Below are positions 54,607-61,891 of a stretch of 64,000 nt of DNA, one piece after another. The notes beneath the pieces are model-generated. The model was not told the DNA's origin and made no database searches. It worked only from the letters and a program-made list of their open reading frames with translations. The first letter of the stretch is position 1. Every line of letters begins with the position of its first letter. The stretch is from Methanobacteriota archaeon (GTDB taxonomy: Archaea; Halobacteriota; Methanosarcinia; Methanosarcinales; Methanosarcinaceae): contig JAENZL010000003.1 in NCBI GenBank assembly GCA_016841265.1, forward strand, positions 124,001-188,000, in the 5' to 3' direction. Position numbers and translations under genes: made by a program.

Positions 54607-55187
54607 GACAAATCCTCTGTTTGTTGATTTTTCGGGATGTTGATAGGCATTTTCCTCCGGTTCCCTGTGGGTGGAAACGGCATTTGAGGAAAAGCAAGAG
54701 CCGTTAAAAGCCCGATTAAATGGTCAATGGGTTTGAATAAGCAACTGAAGTGTATTTTGAATAAGCAACTGAAGTGTATTTTGAATAAGCAACGGAATTT
54801 GGGTTCAAGTAATTAATTGAATTGGAGCTTGAATGTGCAAAGGAAACGTGCTTTGAATAAGCAACGGAATTTGGGTTCGAGTAATTAATTGAATTGGAGT
54901 TTGAATGCGCAACGAAAATATGCTTTGAATGCGCAACGGAGACGTGCTTTGAATGCGCAACGGAATTAGGTATGGATAATCAATGAAATTCAAATATGGA
55001 TGGGTAATGGAGTTCGAGTTTGAATAATCAACGAAATTGTGTTATCAATAGAAACGAATACAGATTGTAAGACCTTCTATAAAACAATATCATAAAAATA
55101 CGGAAAATAGAGGGAAATCCTAACAGAACCCCCCGGAAAAATCATATGAAAAAAATGAAAAATCATTTTTATTTCATCCGTTTTATT
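54607..55187. other. cfbE-cfbD spacer
   Basis: It holds the 24-bp array at 54733-55042 plus AT-rich flanks (about 55043-55140) and a short region before the cfbD start. No gene is recognised; open frames here are products of the repeat. It interrupts an otherwise compact cfb gene run. Confidence 0.6.
54733..55042. repeat. 24-bp tandem array, about 13 units, with 72-bp higher-order period
   Basis: Units begin at 54733 and then every 24 bases to 54997, then 55020. The consensus is close to TTGAATAAGCAACGGAATTT. A trimer of diverged units (starting TTGAATAAGC, TCAAGTAATT, TTGAATGTGC) at 54781-54852 recurs at 54853-54924, giving the 72-bp period. Conservation decays toward the right end. Confidence 0.93.
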
Positions 55188-56588
55188 TTACCGGAAACAC
55201 TTAACAGAAGAAATAATGATGTCTGTTTTCCCCGCAAGTTTCGAAGCTTTGGAAAGTCCCTCCGGAAGGCTTGCCGCATATGCCACGTTTCCTGCTCTTA
55301 TGTCCCGCATCCGCTCGCCCACAAGGACGATGCGTTCGAACTTTTTTCCGTATTTTTTCACAAAGCCCTGCACGGCTTCCGGGGGCAACCCTTCACAGAC
55401 CTGGGCGGCTTCTTCTCCCAGGACAAGGAAAATTTTCTGCTTTCGCTCATCCTTTTTCTTCAGGAGGGCATATTCGAGAGCCTTTTCAGCCGAGCGGATA
55501 TCCATGCCCGAGTTGGAGTTGTCGATCAGGGCTATTCCTTCCAGTTCTTTTTCCTGCATCCTGCCTGCAAGCCCCCCGAACTCTTCGAGGGTTTTAACCA
55601 CGGTCCTGTTTTCTACCCCGAGTTCCAGGGCTGCGGCAGACGCTGCCACGAAGGCTGTCCTGTAAGCCAGACTATTATATCCGGGTTGCAGGCGGGCAGT
55701 GAAGAGTTCCTGGTCCCGACAGAGGCAGTGGATGTTATCCTCTTCGGTTTCCAGGATAAAGTCAGCGTTTTCCCCCGCTTCGGGGTAGAAAGGGTCTCTG
55801 AATGTGATTTTTTTGACTGCTTCTGGAATTTTTTTCCCGGTATTTTCCAGAGCTTTTTCCACAGCTGCGTTGAGGATGAGGACAGTTCCGGGTCTTGCCG
55901 TGCGGACTAGCTGGAGCTTTGCCTCACCTGCAAGGGAGCTATTGTTTGCAATCCCGTAGTCAGGGGTAAGGGTGGTCAGAATCCCGAGGTCAGCATTTCC
56001 CGTGCCCCCGATCGAAATTTCAAATATGAAATATTCAGGCCTGATCCCGGCTTCGAAGGTCCTGTCAATTGCGACAAGGATGCTTCCGGGAGTAATACTC
56101 AGACCTTTGCGGATTTCGGAGGGTACCCCCCCTTTCCAGGCTTCAAGCCCCCGGGAAGTATGGAGGACTACCCGGGACTTGCGGGAGAGCATGTCCGCAA
56201 GCAGGGAAGCTGTACTGGTCTTTGCCTTTACGCCTGTGATTTCAATCGTCCGGGTCCCGGCCAGGTGTGGGTCCTTATCAAGAATCATTCCGACAATCCG
56301 GTGGTGAGAAAGGACAGGTTTTTTGGTCTTCCGGGCTTCGGCAAGCATGGGGTAAGCCGGGTCCAGGTGTACGGGTGCAGCCAGCAGGTCGAAAGTCCCG
56401 ACCGGCAGGGGCTCTCTGGAAGTCCTTATCCCGTACTTGTCTTTCAGTTCCGAGAGGGTGGTGGGGTCAACCGTATTGTACACGTCGACGGCAGAGACTT
56501 CTGCCCCGAGTTCTGCCAGTTTGATAGAAATAGGAATCCCGCCGTGCGTCAGGTCTAGCACAGCGATTTTTTTCCGGTCAAGGTCCAT
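55188..56588 (-). CDS. cfbE: Coenzyme F430 synthetase CfbE (Mur-ligase-like)
   Basis: A 466-residue Mur-ligase-like enzyme. [20 protein letters not shown] opens an N-terminal Rossmann part, [20 protein letters not shown] is the ATP-binding loop, and [20 protein letters not shown] with [11 protein letters not shown] marks the C-terminal domains. It closes the last ring of F430 by ATP-dependent activation of a propionate. It is 18 bases downstream of cfbA on the same strand. The Mur-ligase fold and context leave little doubt. Confidence 0.93.
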   Translation of the reverse strand: MDLDRKKIAVLDLTHGGIPISIKLAELGAEVSAVDVYNTVDPTTLSELKDKYGIRTSREPLPVGTFDLLAAPVHLDPAYPMLAEARKTKKPVLSHHRIVGMILDKDPHLAGTRTIEITGVKAKTSTASLLADMLSRKSRVVLHTSRGLEAWKGGVPSEIRKGLSITPGSILVAIDRTFEAGIRPEYFIFEISIGGTGNADLGILTTLTPDYGIANNSSLAGEAKLQLVRTARPGTVLILNAAVEKALENTGKKIPEAVKKITFRDPFYPEAGENADFILETEEDNIHCLCRDQELFTARLQPGYNSLAYRTAFVAASAAALELGVENRTVVKTLEEFGGLAGRMQEKELEGIALIDNSNSGMDIRSAEKALEYALLKKKDERKQKIFLVLGEEAAQVCEGLPPEAVQGFVKKYGKKFERIVLVGERMRDIRAGNVAYAASLPEGLSKASKLAGKTDIIISSVKCFR

Positions 56589-56606
56589 GAAAAATTAGAC
56601 GAAAGT

Positions 56607-57011
56607 TCAGGCAGTTATATTTTGCGCTTCCAGGACCCTCTTGAAAATGAGATCTGCGATCAGTTCATCGGCCCCGAGGGGTTTTGCGTAGCAAACAGGC
56701 ACTTCCTTGCCGTCGATATCGAGTTTCCCGCAGCCTGATTCGTCCAGGTCAAGTTCTCCGGGGATGTCTTTGGTGATATGGACTCCCGACGCAATAAAGA
56801 CCGGAACTGCGGCAATCCTGGTGACCCCTGTGCCTGAGAATTCTTTTACAGCTTCTTTGATCTTCGGGTCACTGTGTTCCACGAACCCGACTCTGATAAC
56901 ATCCTCAGGGTGCTTTTTTGCAATAATATCCGCGATTTCCAGGATTACTTCCTTGTTGTACTGAAGCCTGCTTCCGTGTCCGATTACCAGTATTCCGAGT
57001 TTTTCATCCAT
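56607..57011 (-). CDS. cfbA: CfbA-type sirohydrochlorin nickelochelatase
   Basis: A 134-residue small CbiX-type chelatase. [20 protein letters not shown] and [20 protein letters not shown] supply the two metal-handling His residues. It inserts nickel (and in vitro cobalt) into sirohydrochlorin, the first step of F430 synthesis. As a homodimer it is the ancestral half-size chelatase. It lies directly before cfbE. A close paralogue at 57403 shares the same motifs, and which of the two serves F430 cannot be told from sequence, although this one is the operon member. Confidence 0.93.
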   Translation of the reverse strand: MDEKLGILVIGHGSRLQYNKEVILEIADIIAKKHPEDVIRVGFVEHSDPKIKEAVKEFSGTGVTRIAAVPVFIASGVHITKDIPGELDLDESGCGKLDIDGKEVPVCYAKPLGADELIADLIFKRVLEAQNITA

Positions 57012-57072
57012 CGCTCATTCCTCATTCTCCTGGCTCTTTAAGGCCCCTCTGGCTGTAGCATAAATAATATTT

Positions 57073-57087
57073 AAGTAAACTTTACTT
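57073..57087. promoter_or_regulatory. 15-base palindrome upstream of cfbA
   Basis: AAGTAAA and TTTACTT are perfect inverted arms around a single C, 62 bases upstream of the cfbA start. A related palindrome, CAAGTTAACTTG, is at 57183-57194. Both could be operators for a regulator of F430 synthesis; that is inference. Confidence 0.4.
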
Positions 57088-57339
57088 GATAATTATGAAT
57101 ATCCAACCTATATGAGTATTCTGATTAAAATGCTGTCAACTATCACTAAAAACAGTCTGAATTTTATAAACTGCAGGGAATACAAGTTAACTTGATTTAA
57201 ATCTCGACAGAGTTAACGGGGTAAACACAAAAGAAGAGGGAAGAAGGAAGAGGAAAGAAGGAAGAGGGAAAAGGGGGCGAGAAAGCTGCAAAAGCTAACT
57301 GAAGAAAACGGTAGAATGGGACGGGAAATATAAAAGACT

Positions 57340-57364
57340 CCGGGCCAAAAAACCCGAAGCCCGG
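57340..57364 (-). terminator. Hairpin terminator candidate after the second cfbA-type gene
   Basis: CCGGGC (57340-57345) and GCCCGG (57359-57364) form a six-pair GC stem. On the minus strand it lies about 40 bases beyond the stop of the gene at 57403 and is followed by AGTCTTTTATATTT. Confidence 0.5.
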
Positions 57365-57402
57365 AAAAAATTGCGGAAAACAAATTCCGCGGTTTGGAAG
57401 AC

Positions 57403-57801
57403 TTAGATTGCTTCTTCTACTCTCTTGTAGACGAGGTCTGCGATCAGCTTGTCGGCGCCCAGGGGTCCGGCATAGCAGATAGGTACTTCGGTCCCGTCAA
57501 CCATAAGGGTTCCACATCCGTTTTCGTCCAGGTTCAGAATGTTTGGGATGTCCTTTGTGATGTGCACACCCGAGGCTAAGAAGACCGGTACGGCTGCGAC
57601 TTTCGTGACCCCTGTCCCTGAGAAAGCTGCAATAGCTTCGTTCAGGGTAGGCTCGCTGTTCTCCATGAAACCGGCCCTTACGACCACGTCAGTGTGGTTC
57701 TGTGCAATGTAATCAGCGATCTGTGTAACAACTTCCTTGTTGTAAGGCAGCTTGCTCCCGTGCCCGATGGCCAGGATTCCGAGTTTTTCTGTCATTTTCA
57801 T
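57403..57801 (-). CDS. Second CfbA/CbiX-type sirohydrochlorin chelatase
   Basis: A 132-residue paralogue of the chelatase at 56607 with the same landmarks: [20 protein letters not shown] and [20 protein letters not shown], keeping both metal-handling His residues. The two proteins share the aligned stretch GTGVTxxAAVPVF as well. A methanogen needs both nickel insertion (F430) and cobalt insertion (cobamide), so one copy may be dedicated to cobalt; this is inference. It is separated from cfbA by a hairpin and a 391-base spacer, so it is probably a separate transcript. Confidence 0.9.
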   Translation of the reverse strand: MKMTEKLGILAIGHGSKLPYNKEVVTQIADYIAQNHTDVVVRAGFMENSEPTLNEAIAAFSGTGVTKVAAVPVFLASGVHITKDIPNILNLDENGCGTLMVDGTEVPICYAGPLGADKLIADLVYKRVEEAI

Positions 57802-57946
57802 AACCTCTTCATTTTTGTAATTAACACAATAATTTAGATTTGTAATATCTTGAAAGTTTTAGATACTTGGAATTGATGGAATATAACTTTTTTGAAAGCC
57901 TAAAGTTTCACATAAAAATTTCAAAAGAGGTTCCTGTCCCTTAACC

Positions 57947-58861
57947 TCAAAACTCAACGAGCCCGCCAGGATAGTATGCGACCCTCGCTCCTTCCAGGTA
58001 CATACCTCCCGGATGCAGGTAGCCGTTTGACCCGCTCCAGTCCAGGTTCATCCAGTACTGACTCTCCCCCTTTTCAAGGTCCCGTTCCGAATACCAGATG
58101 CTTTCCGCATAGGAATAGCGCTCGTATACATAATACAAAATCTCATACGTTGTGTCCTGATCGTCTCCTATATAAATTTCGGGATAAGCATGGCCGTAAG
58201 TCTCGGTTCTCACCGTAACGATCCGCGTATTGAAACCCATGTTCTCCATCAGTGCGGACATGACGATAGAATAGTCATCACAGTCTCCCTTATACCCGTC
58301 CCTTATCGTCTGTGCCGCCCCAAAGAAAAACTCGGAATTCTTATCATATCTGTACTCCCACTCCCCGTTCACATAATCAAAAACGGCACAGACATCTTCG
58401 ATATCGTACTCCGAGTCTTTCCCGGTTATCCTGTAGATCTCCCGGGAAATTTCTTCATCTTCGGGATCAACCGCCCTATTAAAATTCAAAGAAATTATCC
58501 GGTAGTCTTTGGGATAAACCGCACTTGATATTTCCTCGGTGTAAGTCGGGACTCCGGGTACTTCCACCGAAGAAGAAGGAGATGGAGACGAAGGGGACGA
58601 AGGTGGAGAAATCTCACTTTCCGGGTTCTCCCCTTCGATCTCACTTCCACCGGCTTCGCCGGAACCCGCCTCATCCTCAAGGACATGCTCCGCCCGGTCG
58701 GCTACGAAACGCTCAACTTCCCCAACGATGAGATTCCTCATTTCAGGAATTACCTCTTCGGCCTCATCCGTTGAAAAGGCAGGATAGTCTATGCAGCCGG
58801 AAGTAAGGAAAATAAGGAGAAATGTTATTGGGATGAGTTTGAAGGAGCTTAGTTGGGGCAT
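57947..58861 (-). CDS. Transglutaminase-like lipoprotein
   Basis: A 304-residue exported protein. Residues 9-23 end in a lipobox (LIFLTSGC), so Cys23 is probably lipidated. A linker rich in Ser and Pro (about 85-105) leads to a transglutaminase-like domain with the Cys-His-Asp set: YKGDCDDYSIVMSALMENMG, GHAYPEIYIGDD and YWMNLDWSG. Members can be proteases or peptide-linking enzymes acting at the cell surface; the substrate is unknown. It is a stand-alone gene between the cfb cluster and a TnpB element. Confidence 0.87.
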   Translation of the reverse strand: MPQLSSFKLIPITFLLIFLTSGCIDYPAFSTDEAEEVIPEMRNLIVGEVERFVADRAEHVLEDEAGSGEAGGSEIEGENPESEISPPSSPSSPSPSSSVEVPGVPTYTEEISSAVYPKDYRIISLNFNRAVDPEDEEISREIYRITGKDSEYDIEDVCAVFDYVNGEWEYRYDKNSEFFFGAAQTIRDGYKGDCDDYSIVMSALMENMGFNTRIVTVRTETYGHAYPEIYIGDDQDTTYEILYYVYERYSYAESIWYSERDLEKGESQYWMNLDWSGSNGYLHPGGMYLEGARVAYYPGGLVEF

Positions 58862-59067
58862 GGGGAAGACTCGCTAGTACTTTTCAATGAGTATATGGTT
58901 TTGAATGTATTTGATTTATCTCCGAAGGCGGGAAGACTCCTTCCTCGGAGGCCGCCGGCCGACAGGTGGGAGATGGGAGCCGTCAACTTCCCAACACTAC
59001 AATAAAATAACTCTCTATTAATAATATAAGAATTTCCTTATATAACTTCAAAACAATTTGTAATGTT

Positions 59068-60246
59068 ATGAAAAGGGGGAACGTGTACCGGATCTACCCG
59101 GATGATGAACAAAAGACGCTTATCGAAAAGCATATAGGTTGCGTTAGATTCATCTATAACCGTTTTCTAAGCATCAAAAAGACATTTTACGACAAGTTCA
59201 GGATTAACATTTCCCTGACTGAACTTGACAAGTATCTTCCCATGTTCAAGGAAATCTATCCCTGGTTGAAAGAGGTCAATTCTCAGTCTCTTCAAGAAGC
59301 CAGAAAAAACCTGCACGATGCCTATTCCCGGTTTTTCAAAGGACAAAACGGCTTTCCTCAATGGAAAACAAAGAAGGATAATAACAAGTCCTTCCAGATT
59401 CCCCAGAGGTACAGGCTCAACCTGACCACTTCGCAGGTGTTTCTTCCGGGAATTGGCTGGATGAAAATCAAGATGCACCGGGACCTGTTCAGTCCTGAGT
59501 TTTTTGAGAACCTGATCAAGACTACCGAAGTTAACGGGGAGATCATTGTCGAAAAGGACCGAAATGCTGAGTTCCTGAGAACGGCAACCGTAAGAAGAAC
59601 CCCTACAGGAAAGTACTTCATTAGCATCCTGACGGAAGACAGGGAAGAGTATCCTGAAATTCAGGAATACTCAGAACGTAGCACAGTCGGGGTTGACCTC
59701 GGGATCAAGGACTTTGCTATCCTTTCCACCGGAGAAAAGATAGAGAACCCTAAATTTCTGAAAAAGTCTTTGGGTCGCCTGAAAACTCTCCAGAGGAGGG
59801 TCAGCAGGAAACAAAAAGGGTCCAACAACAGGAAAAAAGCCGTAAAACAGCTTGCTCTAATCCATGAGAAAATCTCCAACCAGAGACACGATTTCCAGCA
59901 TAAGGAGTCAAACACTCTTTTGAGCGACAACCAAGCCCATGCTATTGCAGTGGAATCGTTGAACATCAAGGGGATGAAGAAAAACCATAAACTTGCTCAG
60001 GCTATCAGTGATTCGGCATGGGGAAGCTTTGTAAGTAAACTGGAATATAAGGCTAAAAGACTCGGCAAAACCGTGATAAGGATCGGGATGTGGGAGCCTT
60101 CTACAAAGACCTGTAACGTTTGCGGATACCACAACAAGGACATAACTCTGGCTGTCCGGGAGTGGGAATGCCCTGCCTGTGGAACGTTCCATGACAGGGA
60201 CATTAACGCCGCTATCAACATCAAAAAGTTTGCACTGGCAACTTAA
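59068..60246 (+). CDS. tnpB: TnpB RNA-guided endonuclease, second copy
   Basis: A 392-residue TnpB with an intact RuvC site: Asp in VGVDLGIKDFAILSTGEKI, Glu in IAVESLNIKGM, Asp in HDRDINAAINIKKFAL, and the zinc ribbon CNVCGYHNKD plus CPACG. The N-terminus (VYRIYPDDEQKTLIEKHIG) matches the TnpB at 2449. Compared with it, this copy has a short extra stretch around residues 150-175 (KTTEVNGEIIVEKD). GC content matches the host, unlike the AT-rich copy at 2449, so they probably arrived separately. The likely guide RNA follows at the 3' end. Confidence 0.95.
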   Translation: MKRGNVYRIYPDDEQKTLIEKHIGCVRFIYNRFLSIKKTFYDKFRINISLTELDKYLPMFKEIYPWLKEVNSQSLQEARKNLHDAYSRFFKGQNGFPQWKTKKDNNKSFQIPQRYRLNLTTSQVFLPGIGWMKIKMHRDLFSPEFFENLIKTTEVNGEIIVEKDRNAEFLRTATVRRTPTGKYFISILTEDREEYPEIQEYSERSTVGVDLGIKDFAILSTGEKIENPKFLKKSLGRLKTLQRRVSRKQKGSNNRKKAVKQLALIHEKISNQRHDFQHKESNTLLSDNQAHAIAVESLNIKGMKKNHKLAQAISDSAWGSFVSKLEYKAKRLGKTVIRIGMWEPSTKTCNVCGYHNKDITLAVREWECPACGTFHDRDINAAINIKKFALAT

Positions 60247-60363
60247 TCAAAAAAGCACCCGTGGGACACGGGGAAGAGCCTGTGGATTCGTGGAGGTTGC
60301 TCCGGAATATGAAGCAGGAAGCCCCTTCCTCGGCTCCGAAGGAGACAGGGAGGGGTAGTTCAC
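60181..60363 (+). ncRNA. Putative omega/reRNA of the second TnpB element
   Basis: It overlaps the end of tnpB and continues past its stop. Conserved blocks shared with 3500-3667 are TGTGGATTCGT (about 60280-60290) and ATGAAGCAGGAAGCCC (60309-60324). A stem of CCCCTTCCT and AGGGAGGGG follows, then TAGTTCAC. The guide would begin TTCAAATATCAAATTCAC. The 5' limit is approximate. Confidence 0.6.
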
Positions 60364-60957
60364 TTCAAATATCAAATTCACTTCAAATATCAAATTTTTT
60401 ACTTCAACCACCTCTTTGCTTCAACTTTCAAATTCAAACAAAATTTCGCATTCTAATATTTCAATAGGTACGTAGTAGCAATGAATAGAACTTGAAGCCT
60501 TCTTATTGCGGGAATCCTGAAGCCTTTTCCAGATGTCTTTTACACTCACTTACACTCACTTATTTCTCCCCCCCTCGTGATCTCAAAATGTCATACGCTC
60601 CAATAACAAACAAAAACGTAGTCATATGACCCCATACACTTCCTCACAAACGCAGATAAAAACAACACGTCACAAAATTTATCATCAAAACCTTTTGAGT
60701 GCTAAACCCGTAACAATGTTTAATAAATAAGAAAAAATACTTGTGAATACATTCTTTTAATTGGAAGAGAGAATAGCGCAAGCAAACCGGATATACCGGT
60801 GAAATGGGAATATGGTGGGAGATTAAGGAGCCTAGCGTAGTATGGGGGTACTGCATAGGGCAATTCCAACCTCCCTTCATCTGCCATACTTCATTTTCCA
60901 CACTTCATTTTCCACACTTCATTTGCTACACTTCATTTGCATTAAGTAACATTTCCC
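60364..60957. other. Spacer after the second TnpB element
   Basis: An 18-bp unit (CACTTCAAATATCAAATT) is present twice at 60361-60396 and begins with the last three bases of the element. A 15-bp repeat is at 60884-60942. The middle (60400-60880) shows scattered open frames without recognisable content, and no RNA gene was seen. Confidence 0.6.
60884..60942. repeat. 15-bp tandem repeat, about 4 copies
   Basis: Variants of CACACTTCATTTTC (CATACTTCATTTTC, CACACTTCATTTTC, CACACTTCATTTGC, TACACTTCATTTGC) follow one another just downstream of the AlkD-like gene stop. Confidence 0.85.
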
Positions 60958-61668
60958 TCATTTTTCCATAGCCATAGCCCTCATGTCCCCAGGAAGTTTC
61001 TCAATCGCATACCTGAGTGATGTCCGAGGCATCTCTTTCTTGTTTTTCATCACGTATTCAAAGACTTCCTGCCTGTGGGCTTTGCTCGCCTCTTTGAGCA
61101 TCCAACCGTAGCCCTTCCGGACAAGGTCGTCTTCGTCCTGTAGCAGGCTGTCGGAAATCTCAAAAATGTCTTCTAAGAACATGCCTTTCCGGGCAGGCAG
61201 AACCAGGGTCACGGCAGCAGCGCGCCTTAGCCACCTGTTCCCGGAAGTTGTCCAGGTTTTTAGTCTCTCTATGTACTCGGGGAACTGTTCGATAAAAGAG
61301 GCTACAGTATGGTTGCAGAGGGTATCGCATTTCGCCCAGTTGTTGACATACTTTTTAATCCAGTTTTCAAAGACCTGGAAATCTCCCTCATCATAATCTT
61401 TTCTTACAAGATACGCCCACTGGAATGCGATAAAAGCCTCTTCGCAGTAGTCCGACTTCAGAAGCTCTTCACACAGAGAAAAGATCTCTCTTTTGTTTTT
61501 TGGTTTGATTTCTTCATAATATTTCTTTGCAAGCTTTCCCACAACGGAACTCTTCACCCCGTAGCATTTTACCTCTTCCTTAAAAAAACGCTGATAATTG
61601 TTTTTCGTTTTCTCGTCCACGTTTTGCACTAAATCCTTTTTAATAATGGAGATTATGTCATCGGGCAT
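60958..61668 (-). CDS. AlkD-like DNA alkylation repair protein
   Basis: A 236-residue all-helical protein of the HEAT-repeat AlkD family: NNYQRFFKEEVKCYGVKSSV at the start, YCEEAFIAFQWAYLVRKDYD, the core WAKCDTLCNHTVASFIEQFP and WLRRAAAVTLVLPARKGMFL, and DEDDLVRKGYGWMLKEASKA near the end. AlkD glycosylases remove alkylated bases such as 3- and 7-methylpurines without base flipping. Conserved Trp, Asp and Arg positions appear kept, but activity cannot be judged from sequence alone. It is a single-gene unit. Confidence 0.9.
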   Translation of the reverse strand: MPDDIISIIKKDLVQNVDEKTKNNYQRFFKEEVKCYGVKSSVVGKLAKKYYEEIKPKNKREIFSLCEELLKSDYCEEAFIAFQWAYLVRKDYDEGDFQVFENWIKKYVNNWAKCDTLCNHTVASFIEQFPEYIERLKTWTTSGNRWLRRAAAVTLVLPARKGMFLEDIFEISDSLLQDEDDLVRKGYGWMLKEASKAHRQEVFEYVMKNKKEMPRTSLRYAIEKLPGDMRAMAMEK

Positions 61669-61891
61669 GTTTTAATAATTATTTAAGATGTTAAGTATAC
61701 TTTATTCAACGTGTTCAACTTACTTCTTTAAAAAAAATACAAACAAATTTATAATTGATTCAGAGTAAATTAGTTCATAATTAAATAAATTAAATTTGTG
61801 AAATTTGACAGAGTTAAATTCGCCAAAAGGAAAAACAGGGAATAAACGACGAGGAAAAGTTAAGAGGAAAAATAGAGAGGAGAAGGTAAAA

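Larger units (their letters stand above)
57012..57402. promoter_or_regulatory. Spacer before cfbA with palindromes, purine tract and hairpin
   Basis: In plus-strand order: AT-rich TATA-like sequence, the palindrome AAGTAAA-C-TTTACTT (57073-57087), the palindrome CAAGTTAACTTG (57183-57194), an almost pure purine run (about 57227-57285) and a GC hairpin (57340-57364). It contains the likely cfbA promoter and the terminator of the paralogue upstream. No gene was seen. Confidence 0.6.
58919..60363 (+). mobile_element. TnpB-only (IS1341-like) element of the IS605 group
   Basis: A tnpB gene without tnpA, between structured ends. The left end has a hairpin at 58920-58950 (CTCCGAAGG with CCTTCCTCGGAG). 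The right end has CCTTCCTCGG and CTCCGAAGG in the opposite order (about 60323-60342), then GTTCAC at 60358-60363. TTGATTTAT stands just before the left hairpin (58911-58919), a TAM-like sequence. Without its own TnpA it would need one in trans. Confidence 0.75.

Noticed and set aside
54805-54993. Minus-strand frame of eight-residue repeats between cfbE and cfbD
   Set aside because: It follows the 24-bp repeat (eight codons) and lacks a ribosome site or homology to anything recognised.
54733-55042. CRISPR array
   Set aside because: Units are contiguous 24-mers without unique spacers, and no cas genes are present.
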